Below are positions 1 to 10,248 of a DNA stretch of 64,000 nucleotides, piece by piece. Origin of the DNA: Achatina immaculata (lineage: Eukaryota; Mollusca; Gastropoda; Stylommatophora; Achatinidae); the NCBI GenBank assembly GCA_009760885.1, contig CM019703.1, forward strand, positions 9,605,959-9,669,958, given 5' to 3'. A program made the position numbers and the translations under genes. Positions within the stretch are counted from its first letter, which is position 1. Each line of letters begins with the position of its first letter. The notes below the pieces were generated by a model. The model was given only the letters and a program-made list of their open reading frames with translations. It was not told where the DNA came from and made no database searches.

Positions 1-345
1 TTTTTGTTCTTGTGTAAATGATTATCATTTTTTGTTCTGTTGTAAATGGTGACAATATCTTTTTTTGTTCTTGTGTAAATGATTATCATTTTTTGTTCTG
101 TTGTAAATGGTGACAATATCTTTTTTTGTTCTTGTGTAAATGATTATCATTTTTTGTTCCGTTGTAAATGGTGATCATGTATTTTTTTTTGTTCTTGTGT
201 AAATGATTATCATTTTTTGTTCTGTTGTAAATGGTGATCATATCTTTTTTTGTTCTTGTGTAAGTGATTATCGTTTTTTGTTCTAGTATATCTGATGATC
301 ATATTTTTGACTCTTATGTAATTGATTATCACATTTCTGATTCTG
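1..345. repeat. 61-bp tandem repeat (about 5 copies)
   Basis: A T-rich unit repeats with a 61-bp period. Each unit holds two related halves, one containing TTGTTCTTGTGTAAATGA and one containing TTGTTCTGTTGTAAATGG. The first copies are nearly identical and the last two degrade toward position 345. The array runs off the left window edge, so its full size is unknown. No coding role is evident. Confidence 0.9.
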
Positions 346-649
346 TTAAATCTATAAGCATTGGAATCTCCTTAACATTCTTTCTCAAACAACCTTAAAA
401 AGGAAAAAAGAGACATGAATAAAATGACACACAGAGGGGGAAAAACTGCCCCAAGTTTATAGAAACCAAACTCATTTACTGTGCTTAGGAAACCAAGAGA
501 CGAGGATATTTAGAGCAAGATGTAATTCTGTTGAATCCCAGTGATCATTTTGTGTGTTTCTATACAAGAATCTTAGTGTTTGTTCACATTCATGAACTGT
601 GCATGTTATAAACTAGTTTATTTAACTGGTTTTAGTCTTTGCTATATCT
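346..649. other. intergenic, nothing recognised
   Basis: AT-rich unique-looking DNA between the tandem repeat and the LINE fragment. No convincing ORF, RNA gene or repeat was seen. Confidence 0.5.
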
Positions 650-1595
650 GCTTTTTGAAACAGGCCTGAAACAAGGATGTGTATTATCTCCCTTGCTTTT
701 TGGAGTTGCCATAGACTTCATAATGAAAAAATGCCACACAGGTAAAACGGGCATTGATTGTGTGCATGAGACCCAACTGGAAGATCTTGATTATACAGAT
801 GACATAAATCTTATCAGTGACAATGTGAAATCAGTGCAAGAAAAAACAGATACCTTGTCTTCAGTGTCTAGTAAAATAGGACTTGAAATTAACAAGGATA
901 AAACAAAAATAATGAAACTTCCCATTAACGACGAAGGACAAATATACATAGAAGGAACAGCTGTTGAAGAAGTAAACCAGTCTGCATATCTTGGCAGCCA
1001 TATAGACCAGGATGGTGACACCAGAAAGGAAGTTGAAATTAGAATTGCAAAAGCAGCATTGACCTTCAAGAATCTTGAGAACATATGGCATTCAAAAGTT
1101 GCAAGCACAAAAACCAAGTTAAAATTATTCAATTCAAATGTAATATTCACCCTCATTTATGCATTTGAAAGCTGGAAAACAACTAAAGAAATAGAAAAGA
1201 AATTAGACTCTTTGGAAAACAAATGACCAAGAGAAATACTCAGTATAAAGTGGAATGAATTCAAGAGCAATGCAGAGATAAGACAATTGAGCAAACAACA
1301 GCCTGTCTCATGGGTGATCAGAAAAAAGAAGATGGACATATGTCAGTCATGTGATGAGAAGAAACAATCAGAGGATCCCCAAACAAGCTATCAAGTTGAA
1401 CACAACAGGCCGAAGAAAAAGAGGTTGACGACATGAAACTCTAAAGAGGACATTGTTAAGAGAAGCCATTTCAGTGAGCATAACATCCCTTGATGAGATT
1501 GAAAAACTCTGAAGACAGGAAATCTTGGCGAACTACCATGCATCACCCTATGTGATGTTTAGCAGCATGGGAAGGATGTAAGATGTCTGATTTTG
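650..1595 (+). pseudogene. RTE-type LINE, family B copy 1 (5'-truncated, decayed)
   Basis: The translation runs from the RT segment TGLKQGCVLSPLLFGVAIDF through the catalytic region to the C-terminal part typical of RTE LINEs. The catalytic motif reads YTDDI rather than YADDI. The first reading frame stops at 1226. Homology then continues in shifted frames with basic residues of the C-terminal tail to about 1595, where the sequence matches the 3' end of the copy at 15469-17101. Related copies lie at 15469-17101 and 38785-40726. Endonuclease and N-terminal RT are absent, so this is a dead 5'-truncated insertion. No clear target duplication was found. Confidence 0.85.
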
Positions 1596-1917
1596 TTTGT
1601 TTTAGATTGTTTTCATTTGATAATATTTTTATTCAGTAGTTGTAGGTGGTCTTCTGTCACTGACAAAAATAGTCTGGCAGCCTGATAAATTGACATTTTT
1701 GTGAAAAAGTAATGCTTGTTCTTTTTTTGACAGCTTAGCAATGTCCTTGTATCATGGAAGTGAGTACTGTCATCATCATCCTGTTCCCTCTCTGAATTGA
1801 AAGTTGGCTGTAATATATTATTTGTGTGTATGTCTGTCCTTAATTAGCAAAGCCTGGGGAAAAAAACTAAGTGATGCTGAAGATCTACATGTTTGCTTTA
1901 TTTAAACAATGCAGGGG
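1596..1917. other. intergenic, nothing recognised
   Basis: No gene, repeat or RNA was recognised between the LINE 3' end and the SINE. Confidence 0.5.
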
Positions 1918-2235
1918 GCCGAATCTGAGTGGCCGAGTGATTAGTGCATTAGTCTGTCATGGCGAAGGTCAGCGGTTCAAGTCCAGTCAGAGGTGTGCCC
2001 CGGTCACTCAGCTGTAGAAATGAGTATTAGCTTTTTATTTTCTGGAGTTGGGGAAAGAAAGGCAGCCAGGCATGATGATGCTGACCACATCACCCTCTAA
2101 TGTGCTGACCACATTGCCCTCTAGTGTGCTGACCACATCCCCCTCTAGTATGCTGACATGTCCAGGAAAATATTGACACCGCATCACCCTCTAGTATGCT
2201 GACATGTCCAGGAAAATATTGACACCACATCCCCT
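1918..2235 (+). mobile_element. tRNA-derived SINE with repeated tail
   Basis: The head resembles a tRNA: GAGTGGCCGAGTGATTAGTG fits an A box and GCGGTTCAAGTCC fits a B box, both parts of an internal RNA polymerase III promoter. The body ends with a segment about bringing GATGCTGACCACATCACCCTC, which is shared with SINEs at 17942, 57262 and 58985. From about 2088 the last part is repeated several times (CCCTCTAGTGTGCTGACC-like units). A tRNA gene is unlikely because no complete cloverleaf is seen and the sequence recurs with a common body. Confidence 0.75.
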
Positions 2236-3028
2236 AGGTGTCTCCAATGCATAGCAGTGTCACATTAACAGTACAAACAGAAAACAGCATCACAGAGACA
2301 AGAAGTGCTTGGTTGCAAGTGAATGTGCAGGATTTCACTGTGTGTTCTGCCAAGAGAGTCTAACTTAAGTCTTGACTCACTTCTTGTAATGACTCACTTA
2401 TTTACCCTTCCTGTTCTGATGCAGTCCCATATAAATGAGATGCGTGCTTTTTTTTTTCCATGGTGTAGTATTTCCTGTAATGCATTGAGAAATCAGTCTC
2501 GTTTCGAGGAGGGCATTGTTCTGTTGTCATACATGACTGAATGAGGCCACAAATATACATGCAGATACTGACAGTCACATTTACTTTGGTGTGCCTCATC
2601 ATGCAGATAAATCATCTGCATTTTTAAAGGCCAGTTTATCAAACACATTTGCCGTATAGATGTTTCTTTTAAACATCTGGGTTGAGTGGGACATGACTAC
2701 TACATACTACTCTTAACAAGAAGAGTTACCAAACTACAAACATCCACCTCTGTGGTTGTTTTTTGGTCCATCTGTCGTGGAATGAAAAGTTTCCTCAATC
2801 TATGATGACTGTCATACTTATACATATGATTCAGTTGTCACAGTATTGTTGTAAGATAACAAAATAAAGATAAAAGATAAGTTTCCGGAAAGAGTATTCT
2901 GTACCAGGTATTGAATAAAGATTTTATTTCCTGCAGCAGAGTTGTGTATATCACTTCATTTGTGTAAGTAGTTGCACTTAAAGAACAAAGAGATCAGGAA
3001 GTCACAAGCCAGATAGTTTCCTGTTGTA
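2236..3028. other. intergenic, nothing recognised
   Basis: No supported coding region. Small ORFs near 2320-2600 on both strands have no recognisable domain. AATAAAG occurs twice near 2860-2930, but no transcript can be tied to it. Confidence 0.5.
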
Positions 3029-3409
3029 CAGGGCGTCTAACAAAATAACTGAGGAGTTTACAGATTTTATAAACTGCCTGTTTTTTAAGAGCTAGTGATA
3101 CTAGTTATATAATCAGAGATTCATTACTTATGCTTCATTATAAAGTTCATTTATGTGCTTGTTAATGGAATTTCTGCAAATCGCACACAAACCATACTTT
3201 ATCATGAGATGATACAACGACTGAATCATGGCATATTTTGCTTTTGCTTGCAACTTCATGGTTCCCTGCCACTGATTGCCAACTTTTTTTTTTTTTTTAA
3301 ACTGAAACTTGACAGTTGAGTCAATGAACCTGTATGTAGATTCAGTGCAGAAATATTTTTTTATAAATGTTAACAGATGAAACCCCTGGGTACTTTTCTG
3401 GACACCCTT
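3029..3409. mobile_element. MITE with about 30-bp inverted repeats and TA flanks
   Basis: The left end CAGGGCGTCTAACAAAATAA and the reverse complement of the right end, AAGGGTGTCCAGAAAAGTAC, are similar over about 30 bp, each reaching a conserved AGG.GTTT block. Both ends are flanked by TA (3027-3028 and 3410-3411), the target of Tc1/mariner transposases. The 381-bp interior has no transposase, so it would depend on an enzyme supplied in trans. The inverted repeats are imperfect, suggesting an old insertion. Confidence 0.6.
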
Positions 3410-3831
3410 TATGACTCATCCTCAGATTGACAGACACAGCTGTGACATGGTTACAACTTTAATCTAAGTGCCATACCGCGTGATGTAGACGATCATTTCC
3501 CTCCACAATTTCCTATCTTTTGCGTTGATTATGAGATCCGCCGGTGACCCTCATCCTAGCCACACTGACAGCTGTTGTGTTACAACTTTAAGTGTGCATA
3601 TTAGCTCATATTTATTTATTCATACACTTTCTATTTCTTAGAATGAATTCATTGATTTGTTATAGTTATTTCCATTTGTTATAGTCATTTCCTTTGGTTA
3701 TAGTCGTTTCCTATGGTTATAGTCGTTTCCTTCGGTTGTATTCTTTCTCCAGAATATGGGAACACAAGTAATTAATCACGATGGCAGTACGAATATGGCA
3801 ACTCTTACTAATAACCACGTTTGAAGCTTGC
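3410..3831. other. intergenic with a short 20-bp tandem repeat
   Basis: No gene seen. Positions about 3657-3742 hold four imperfect copies of a unit like GGTTATAGTCGTTTCCT. Confidence 0.5.
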
Positions 3832-4008
3832 CCCTCTCTCTCTGTCTCTCTGTCTCTCTCCGCCTCCCCCGTGTGCTTCTTTGTTTCTATCTCCCTTGTA
3901 TTGCGAGCTGGTGTTCTTTGCAGCTAATGCGGTGAAGATGTTGAGGCGCAGCACCATGTAGAATTGGAAGTGGGTTACAGTGACCTTTTTTCAGTGCCTG
4001 GGTGGAGC
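3832..4008 (+). repeat. CT-rich tract plus dispersed repeat 'rep-4', copy 1
   Basis: After a CT-rich tract at 3832-3870, the segment 3888-4008 begins near GCGAGCTGGTGTTCTTTGCA and recurs at 21246, 22088 and 31243 in the same orientation. Shared blocks include GGTGAAGATGTTGAGGC and a GGGTTACAGTGAC-like stretch. No ORF is conserved between copies. The I-type LINE on its right has its 3' end exactly where this repeat breaks off, so the LINE probably inserted into it. Confidence 0.6.
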
Positions 4009-4134
4009 TTCTTCTTCTTCTTCGTTCGCATTGTCTGTCTGTACCTGCAGTCCTGTCTCTTGGATAAATTTCACTGTTTTTTGTAATTCATGTATGGAAC
4101 CGTAGAGCTTATCTTCTTTAGTGGTTTCACTGGG

Positions 4135-4576
4135 CTAGTAATTATTTCTCAGTGTTTCATAGTTGGTGCAATTTTGGAGGATATGTTCCACAGTTTGGGG
4201 CACCTGGGCACATGTACATAAATTAGTAGTACCAACCTTAAACTTTGTATACATATGACTTCGGAGTCGGCTGTGTCCTGTTCGGAGACGGAAGATGGTG
4301 ACTTGTTCCTTTCTGTTTAGCATGTGATAGTCATCATGTGGTGGTGTTTGTGGCTTCCTGTAGGTTTTTATCATGCTTTTCTTCTGATTATAGGTGACTG
4401 GTATGTCTGGTTGTTCCATTTCAGTGCCCTCTTTGGCCAGATGGTCAGCTTTCTCATTGCCTGGTATCCCACAGTGGGGGGGAATCCATTGCAAAGTGAC
4501 TCCGTGTTGTAAGCCAATTTTTGACAAGGCATCTTTAAAGTCTGGTAGTTTGTTGCACTGAAGAGCTTCCAGTACT
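4135..4576 (-). pseudogene. RNase H C-terminal part of I-type copy A
   Basis: The translation carries the last RNase H block, CGIPGNEKADHLAKEG, whose Asp is a catalytic residue, followed by the Cys-rich C-terminal tail (LCTCAQVPQTVEHILQNC) seen in I-type LINE ORF2 proteins. The upstream half of the domain lies beyond the inserted element at 5898. An in-frame ATG at 4605 belongs to the inserted element's tail and is not a real start. Confidence 0.85.
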
Positions 4577-4815
4577 TCTTCTTCTTCTTTCACTTCTACT
4601 ACCAAAACCGCACTGTGATCCTACTGAATTTACGCTTGTGGTCCTCGTTAGGTCCTATGGTCTCCTGTGTGGTCCCCGAAAGGACCACACGTGATCCACA
4701 AGAGGACCACAAGGGGTTCAGAGTATCGCAGGGCTTTAGCCTGTATTCTTGGTGGGTCTCAGAAGCGGGATTGCGTGACACCTTGGTTTTCGTTGCACCA
4801 GTTTAGTCTAGAGTT

Positions 4816-5085
4816 GGACTTTCTCACCGGAAGACCTCGACGTGTTTAGGATATCAGTGTATCCCCGCTGGGTGAGAGGCGGTAGCCCACCCAGGCCAGA
4901 GTTGGACCTTCTCGCCGGAAAACCTCGACGTGTTTTAAGATACCCGTGTATCACCGCCGGGTGAGAGGTGGTTGCCCATCCAGTCCAGAGTTGGACTTTC
5001 TCACCGGAAAACCTCAGCGTGATTAGGATACGCAAACATCCCCGTCGGGTGAGAGGTGGTTGCCTATCTAGACTGCCCTGGTCCA
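4816..5085. repeat. three 88-89-bp tandem units inside HK copy 1
   Basis: Units begin with GTTGGACTTTCTCACCGGAA or a close variant at about 4814, 4902 and 4991. Each contains a GGGTGAGAGG block. The same triplicate occurs in HK copy 2 at about 27655-27925, so the repeats are part of the element. Confidence 0.8.
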
Positions 5086-5189
5086 ATGTCTCCGACTTCA
5101 GCATTTTGCGGTCGTGGCCCCTACCCTTCCTAGTTGTGACCAGGATGGAGCTTTTGTCCAGGAGGACGAATCCTCGCCACTAGTGACTT

Positions 5190-5500
5190 CCACCCCTGGG
5201 TTGAGCCGGTTTAGGCATATTATCCCAGTATTTGCGTGTTTGGGACGTGACCGACCTCTAGAGCAGAGGTACTGTGCCATGCATAGCCTTCAAGATTCAC
5301 CCCTGGTGTGAGCCGGTTTAGGCAAAATTCACCAGTATGGGTGTATATCAGACGTGACCGACCTCTAGAGCGGAGGTGGCATAACATGTCTAGCCATCAA
5401 GTTCCACACCTGGTGTGTGCTGGTTTAGGCATATTTCACCAGTGTAGGTGTATTTCAGACGTGGCCGGCCTCTAGAGTAGAGGTGCCGTGGTATGTATAG
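5190..5500. repeat. three 107-bp tandem units inside HK copy 1
   Basis: GACGTGACCGACCTCTAGAG recurs at 5244 and 5351, with a variant at 5458, giving a 107-bp period. A fourth related block at 5725 sits beyond the inner head. The same array is present in copy 2 at about 28030-28330. Confidence 0.8.
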
Positions 5501-5909
5501 CTTTCGCAGTGATACTACTGGACATACCGATTAAACTTCACTTTATCCTTTCCACCACCTTTTCACATCGGCGCCACACAGCAACCTTTATTTCCCTTCC
5601 GCATCTTCTTCCTTGACCGGGAGGAGCCTCACTCCACGCGCGGCATTCGAAGAGTCTCGCCAGCAGTGTCTTAACTTCTGGGACAAGCCGGTTCATGCAT
5701 TTCACCCGATAGGACTGCACTCAGGACGTGGCCGACCTCCAGACCAGAGGCGCCGTGATTTGACTGTTTGCCTCGCCTTATCCCTTCCACCACCCTTTCC
5801 GTAGTGATGCTGCGTGGCAACCCCATTTGCACCTTTCTTCGTTGGCCGGGAGGAGCACTGCTCCACGCACGGCAGCCGAAGAATATCGCCAACAGCGGCT
5901 TCCAGTACT

Positions 5910-6454
5910 GATCTTGCATCTGTGAGAATTACTACAGGACATGTATCAATTCTGGAGTCTGATAGTTTTTCAACTGCAGCAATAATTGCCCTAACTTCTG
6001 CATCAAAGTTGTTGCAGTATTTTCCAGTGGGTATGGAAATCTTGTCAGTGGTGTTGTTTGGATATTCAATATGTGCTCCTGCCCCTCCATTCTTTATGGC
6101 ATTGTGTGCAGATCCGTCTGTATACACACGTATCCAGGTGTCACATGGATATTTGTCTTCTAGCACACTAAGTGTGGCTGTTGATCTTACAAGGCTGCTT
6201 TGCATCTCACCATTCTGCACACCTTTCACTTCAGTCTGAATAGTTATTTGTGTATAATCTGCTTCTTTCCATGGTGTATGCTCTGGTACAGATGATAATG
6301 GAGCGACTACAGTTGGGAGGTCAGGTATCAGCTTACGCATACGCTTGGCCTGGTGAATGATACTGCTTCTTTTAAGCCGTCTTAATGCCAAGTTATTGAA
6401 TCTCTCCTTCAAGGGATGGCTTACAGAGCTAAGGAATTTCTCTTCCATGGTCAT
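5910..6454 (-). pseudogene. RT C-terminus and RNase H N-terminal half, copy A
   Basis: The translation includes the RNase H blocks YTDGSAHNAIKNGGAGAHIE (first catalytic Asp), EVRAIIAAVEKL (Glu) and ILTDARSVLEA (Asp), where homology stops at the HK insertion. Upstream lies the RT-RNase H connecting region. In the uninterrupted copies at 44-48 kb the same residues run straight on into LQCNKLPDLKDALSK, which confirms the break. Confidence 0.9.
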
Positions 6455-6574
6455 GACTTTTATGTCTCTACGTTCCTTTAGCGATTGAACACTATTTTCT
6501 GAATTTCTACTATTGGTGTGGACCTCATGGCACCTGTGATAATCCGTAGTGACTGATTTTGAACCTTGTCTAGA

Positions 6575-8221
6575 TTATGCAGCGTAGTGTTTGATGCTGT
6601 GCACCAAGATGTTGAGCCATATTCTATATTCATCCAGTTTTCTTCTGGCTTTTGCTTCTGCACTGTTGATGTGTTGCTTCCAAGTCAGTTTTGAGTCAAG
6701 AGTCACTCCTAAGTAAGTGGGTTGGTTGTCCATCCTTAAGGATATTTCATTTACAAAGATCTTACCTGCTTTCTGTTTAGATGAGAGATTGAACAGAGTG
6801 GTACTTGATTTCTCTGTGTTGATACTTACACACCATTTGTTTGTCCATGATGTCAAGATGTCTGCTGCTCTTTGGAGTCTCTGTGTAGCAACTGTCGCAT
6901 ATTCATCTGTACACCACATGACCAGATCATCTGCATACAGTGCCGCTTTGATTCCATAGGGAAGTTCCTTGACCAGGTCATTAATGAATACAAGGAATAG
7001 TGTAGGCGAAAGGACTCCTCCTTGTGGTACACCGTGTCGCAGAAGTACTTTCTGGCTTTTGTGTCCATCCATTACTACTCTAGATCTTCTATTGTGTAAA
7101 TAGGACTTTATCCAGTTGTATAGTCTTCCATTCACATTGCAGTTTCTTAGTTTCCACAGCAGACCTTTTTTCCATACTTTATCAAAGGCTTTCTTCAGGT
7201 CTATCCACGCTGCTAGTACAAGGTTTTTCTGTTGGAATGCATCCTCAACCTCTTGAGAGAGATAGGTCACTTGATCTTCCGTACTGTAGTACTGCCTAAA
7301 TCCTGCTTGTTGTGGAACAAGAAGGTTTTCACTTTCTAGGTACCATTTTAGCCTCAGGTCAATGATGCGTTCCATCGTTTTGCATAGGCAGCTAGTGAGA
7401 CTGATTGGCCTGTAGCTGGAGGCAGTATCACTGTTTTTCCCTGGTTTTAGCAGTGGTACCATGCTTGGTTCCTTCCAGATTTGAGGTAACTTACCTGTGC
7501 TCCAGCACATATTGAAAATATCCAACAGCTTTCCCATTGCTGCCATTCCCAGGTTCTTGATCATTTCATTGGACACTCCATCTGGTCCTGGTGATTTCCT
7601 TGGTTTCAGTTTACTGACTGCTAGGTCTAACTCCCTGTGTGTGATTGGTGCATCCATGACCTCCACTTTTCTGACTTGTTCCTCTTCTTTCTGTGGGTCA
7701 GTGCGCACTGCACGCTCTTTCTCTGGATGGATATCAATGTTGCAGTCCTGTGCAAACATGCGAGCAAAGTGATCTGCTACCTGCTTACCTGTGAGAGTTT
7801 TCCCATCCTCTATTAGTGTAATCTTTGTACTTCTTCCAGTACTCTCATCATTTAACTGTTTGACTAGTTTCCACAGTTTCCTTCCATCCTTTTCAAAGTT
7901 TATGGACTCTGTTTTCTCTCTCCAACTTTCCCGTCTAGCTTGCAGCTTGACTTTCTGAAATTTGGCCTTAGAATGTTGGTAATTACTGTGGTGTTCTTGG
8001 CATGGTCTATTTTCTGCTTGCTTTCGAGCTGCTTCCACATCATCATGGAGTTTTCCCAGCTCACTAGACCAGTATGGTTTATAGCCCCTGCGAGCTCCTC
8101 TGGGAATGGTCTCACGAGCGGCCTGAAGGATAAAAGCATTGAATTCCTTCACTATGCTGTTAATATCCTTACCTTCTATTGACAGCTGTTCCACCAAGAT
8201 ACCTGTACGATGTCTGTACAT
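6575..8221 (-). pseudogene. reverse transcriptase domain, I-type copy A
   Basis: A 548-codon open stretch spans the whole RT core. Recognisable blocks are KSPGPDGVSNEMIKNLG, SYRPISLTSCLCKTMERI, the motif A region WIDLKKAFDKVW, HGVPQGGVLSPTLFLVFIND and the catalytic ALYADDLVMW. Near 6635 about 85 bp present in other copies are deleted, which shifts the frame after LTWKQHINSAEAKARRKL. The catalytic Asp pair is intact, but the protein is cut off from RNase H by that deletion and from the endonuclease by a stop. Confidence 0.9.
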
Positions 8222-8353
8222 TGTCCAGTTTGCTTTTTTATAGTTCCATCTGGGGAGAGGGCTACTGGTGTTAAGGAGTTCATTTTCTATTGTCAGGAAG
8301 ACTGGTCGATGGTCACTACCTCCAAGTTGTTTTCCAACTTCACGTGTAATGTT

Positions 8354-8944
8354 CTACTTCAGATCTGGAGAGTGGAGTGCCAGATCTGGTGTTGAGGTTG
8401 TACGCCAAGCCCTTGAGTAAAATGTTGGGGGATCCATTGGCTGGTTTATCAGGAGAAGTCCATTATCATCTTGCCAGCTCTCAACTTCCTCTCCTCTCTT
8501 GTCTATGTGGTCATAGCCCCAGCTCTGGGAATGGCTGTTAAAATCGCCACAGACCATCAGTCTCTCTTTGTGTGGGATTGTTTCTAAAGCAAGTGGGCGG
8601 TCATTAGGACAGTAATAGCTAAGGAGGTGGAAATCTGTATTATTACTTTTTTGATGAATCATCTGGTATTCGGCTCCTTCCATGTACACTCCCACCTGAC
8701 ATGCGCTGATGTTATTCTTAACAAGTGTGAGTACTCCTCCTTTTCTTCTGTCCTGTCGGTCTGATCTAAAACACTGGTAGCCTCTGATTTTAAAGGTGGC
8801 ATCTTTGGTTAGGTGTGTCTCCTGTATGCAGCATATACTTACCTGCTCTGCAAAGAGTATGTTCTCTAGTTCCACCTGTTTGCTTCGATTTATCCTTTCA
8901 ACCACCTTTTCCGCAGTGATGCTGCGCGGCAACCTCATTTGCAA
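8354..8944 (-). pseudogene. APE-type endonuclease fragment with foreign N-terminus, copy A
   Basis: Endonuclease residues such as CCIQETHLTKDA, GDFNSHSQSWGYDHI and TSTPDLALHSPDLK mark an AP-endonuclease-like domain that nicks target DNA in this LINE group. The frame ends in a stop where the full copy has a Gly codon, just before the catalytic SDHRPV block. The first about 23 codons (MQMRLPRSITAEKVVERI) come from the HK head, not from the LINE. The junction lies near 8876, where both sequences share TTTGCT. Confidence 0.85.
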
Positions 8945-9008
8945 ATTTCTTCATTGGCCGGGAAGAGCACCGCTCCACGCACGGCAGCTGAAGATCTCGC
9001 CAACAGCG
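8877..9008 (-). other. HK-type head fused to I-type LINE
   Basis: On the minus strand this begins CGCTGTTGGCGAGATCTTCA and is closely similar to the heads of the two HK elements (5897 and 28714 downward). The self-complementary pairs TTGGC/GCCAA and TCTTCA/TGAAGA are preserved. It directly precedes LINE endonuclease sequence, so the copy is a chimera, probably formed by template switching during reverse transcription. Confidence 0.75.
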
Positions 9009-9009
9009 G

Positions 9010-9033
9010 CCGTGTTGAGTCAAATTAAGCCGC

Positions 9034-9082
<49 letters not shown>

Positions 9083-10248
9083 TTTGCAACCATACTTCCC
9101 CCGGAACCCAAAAACTTTGGTTTCCCGGAAGCTGCCCGCAGAGTCATCGAAGCAACTCCTGCGGATCGCTAGTCGGCATCGTTTATGGTCAGAACTACGA
9201 CGGTATCTGATCGTCTTCGCGCCTCTGACTTTCGTTCTTGATTAATGAAAACATTCTTGACAAATGCTTTCGCAGTAGCTCGTCTTGCGGCGATCCAAGA
9301 ATTTCACCTCTAACGCCGCAATACGAATGCCCCCGTTTGTCCCTGTTAATCATTACCTCCAGTTCCGAAAACCAACAAAATAGAACCGAGGTCCTATTCC
9401 ATTATTCCATGCACCATTATTCAGGCAGCTGGGGCCTGCTTTGAACACTCTAATTTTTTCAAAGTAAACGCGCCGGCCACCCGGGACGCTCAGCGAAGAG
9501 CACCCTCGGGAGAGAGCCGGCAGACGGTAGGGCAGGAGACAACGGGCAGTGAACCGGCGCGAGCCGGACCGCCCGCCTGCGCCTGAGATCCAACTACGAG
9601 CTTTTTAACTGCAACAACTTTAATATACGCTATTGGAGCTGGAATTACCGCGGCTGCTGGCACCAGACTTGCCCTCCAATAGATCCTCGTTAAAGGGTTT
9701 AAAGTGTACTCATTCCAATTACGGGGCCTCGAAAGAGTCCCGTATTGTTATTTTTCGTCACTACCTCCCCCTGCCGGGAGTGGGTAAGTTGCGCGCCTGC
9801 TGCCTTCCTTGGATGTGGTAGCCGTTTCTCATGTTCCCTCTCCGGAATCGAACCCTGATTCCCCGTTACCCGTTACAAACATGGTAGGCATGTCACGTAC
9901 CATCGACATTTGATAGGGCAGACATTTGAAAGATGCGTCGCCGGCACAGAAGGCCATGCGATCAGCACAAAGTTATCCAGAGTCACCAGTTGGGACGCCG
10001 CGCCCCGCGAAGGGCAACGACGATTGGTTTTGAACTAATAAAAGCGCTCTTTCCACGAGGGTCGGAGCTTGGTAAGCATGTATTAGCTCTAGAATTGCCA
10101 CAGTTATCCAAGTAGGATCGTGTCATCTAAGGAACCTCGACTGATTTAATGAGCCATTCGCGGTTTCACCGTGAGACAGTGTGAACTTAGACATGCATGG
10201 CTTAATCTTTGAGACAAGCATATGACTACTGGCAGGATCAACCAGATA
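9010..10248 (-). rRNA. 18S rRNA, 5' part (about 1.24 kb, truncated)
   Basis: The minus strand starts with ATCTGGTTGATCCTGCCAGT near 10246 and runs through conserved small-subunit landmarks, including CTTAAAGGAATTGACGGAAG near 9070 and TTTGACTCAACACGG at the truncated end. About the last third of the gene is missing because homology stops at the 5' end of the chimeric LINE. The sequence is largely intact, with a GC-rich expansion in the V4 region around 9470-9590 and one apparent extra base near the 5' end (TATGACTACTGG on the plus strand). As a truncated copy surrounded by transposons it is unlikely to make functional rRNA. Confidence 0.95.

Larger units (their letters stand above)
4577..5897 (-). 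mobile_element. non-autonomous retroelement 'HK', copy 1 (1321 bp)
   Basis: The segment is bounded by the 12-bp direct repeat GCTTCCAGTACT at 4565-4576 and 5898-5909, an exact target duplication inside the RNase H coding region of copy A. On the minus strand it starts CGCTGTTGGCGATATTCTTC and ends in a (GAA)n tail, as the I-type LINE does. It has no polymerase. Internally it shows a head (5760-5897), a diverged second head (about 5545-5665), three 107-bp repeats (about 5190-5500) and three 88-bp repeats (about 4816-5085). A second copy with the same architecture lies at 27421-28714. I infer mobilisation in trans by the I-type LINE. I do not recognise the family. Confidence 0.8.
4009..9008 (-). 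mobile_element. I-type LINE copy A (interrupted, chimeric 5' end)
   Basis: Read on the minus strand, this element ends in a (GAA)n tail at 4009 and holds endonuclease, reverse transcriptase and RNase H domains in the order expected for the I group of non-LTR retrotransposons. A 1.3-kb element with a 12-bp target duplication splits its RNase H domain (4577-5897). Its 5' about 130 bp (8877-9008) is not the 5' sequence of the full copy at 46356-50800. It matches instead the head of the 1.3-kb element. Stops, frameshifts and an internal deletion make it inactive. Its 5' boundary abuts an 18S rRNA fragment at 9010. Confidence 0.85.

Noticed and set aside
1950..1995. Functional tRNA gene at the SINE head
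   Set aside because: Stems do not close into a cloverleaf, and the head is linked to a repeated SINE body.
5822..5897. HDV-like self-cleaving ribozyme at the HK head
   Set aside because: The pseudoknot order resembles HDV P1/P2, but the second strands of the two stems are adjacent, leaving no room for P4 and the catalytic C joining segment. Kept only as a pseudoknot finding.
4009..9010. Site-specific insertion of the I-type LINE into 18S rDNA (R-element behaviour)
   Set aside because: No target duplication joins the left flank to 18S, and the other three copies are in unrelated sites.
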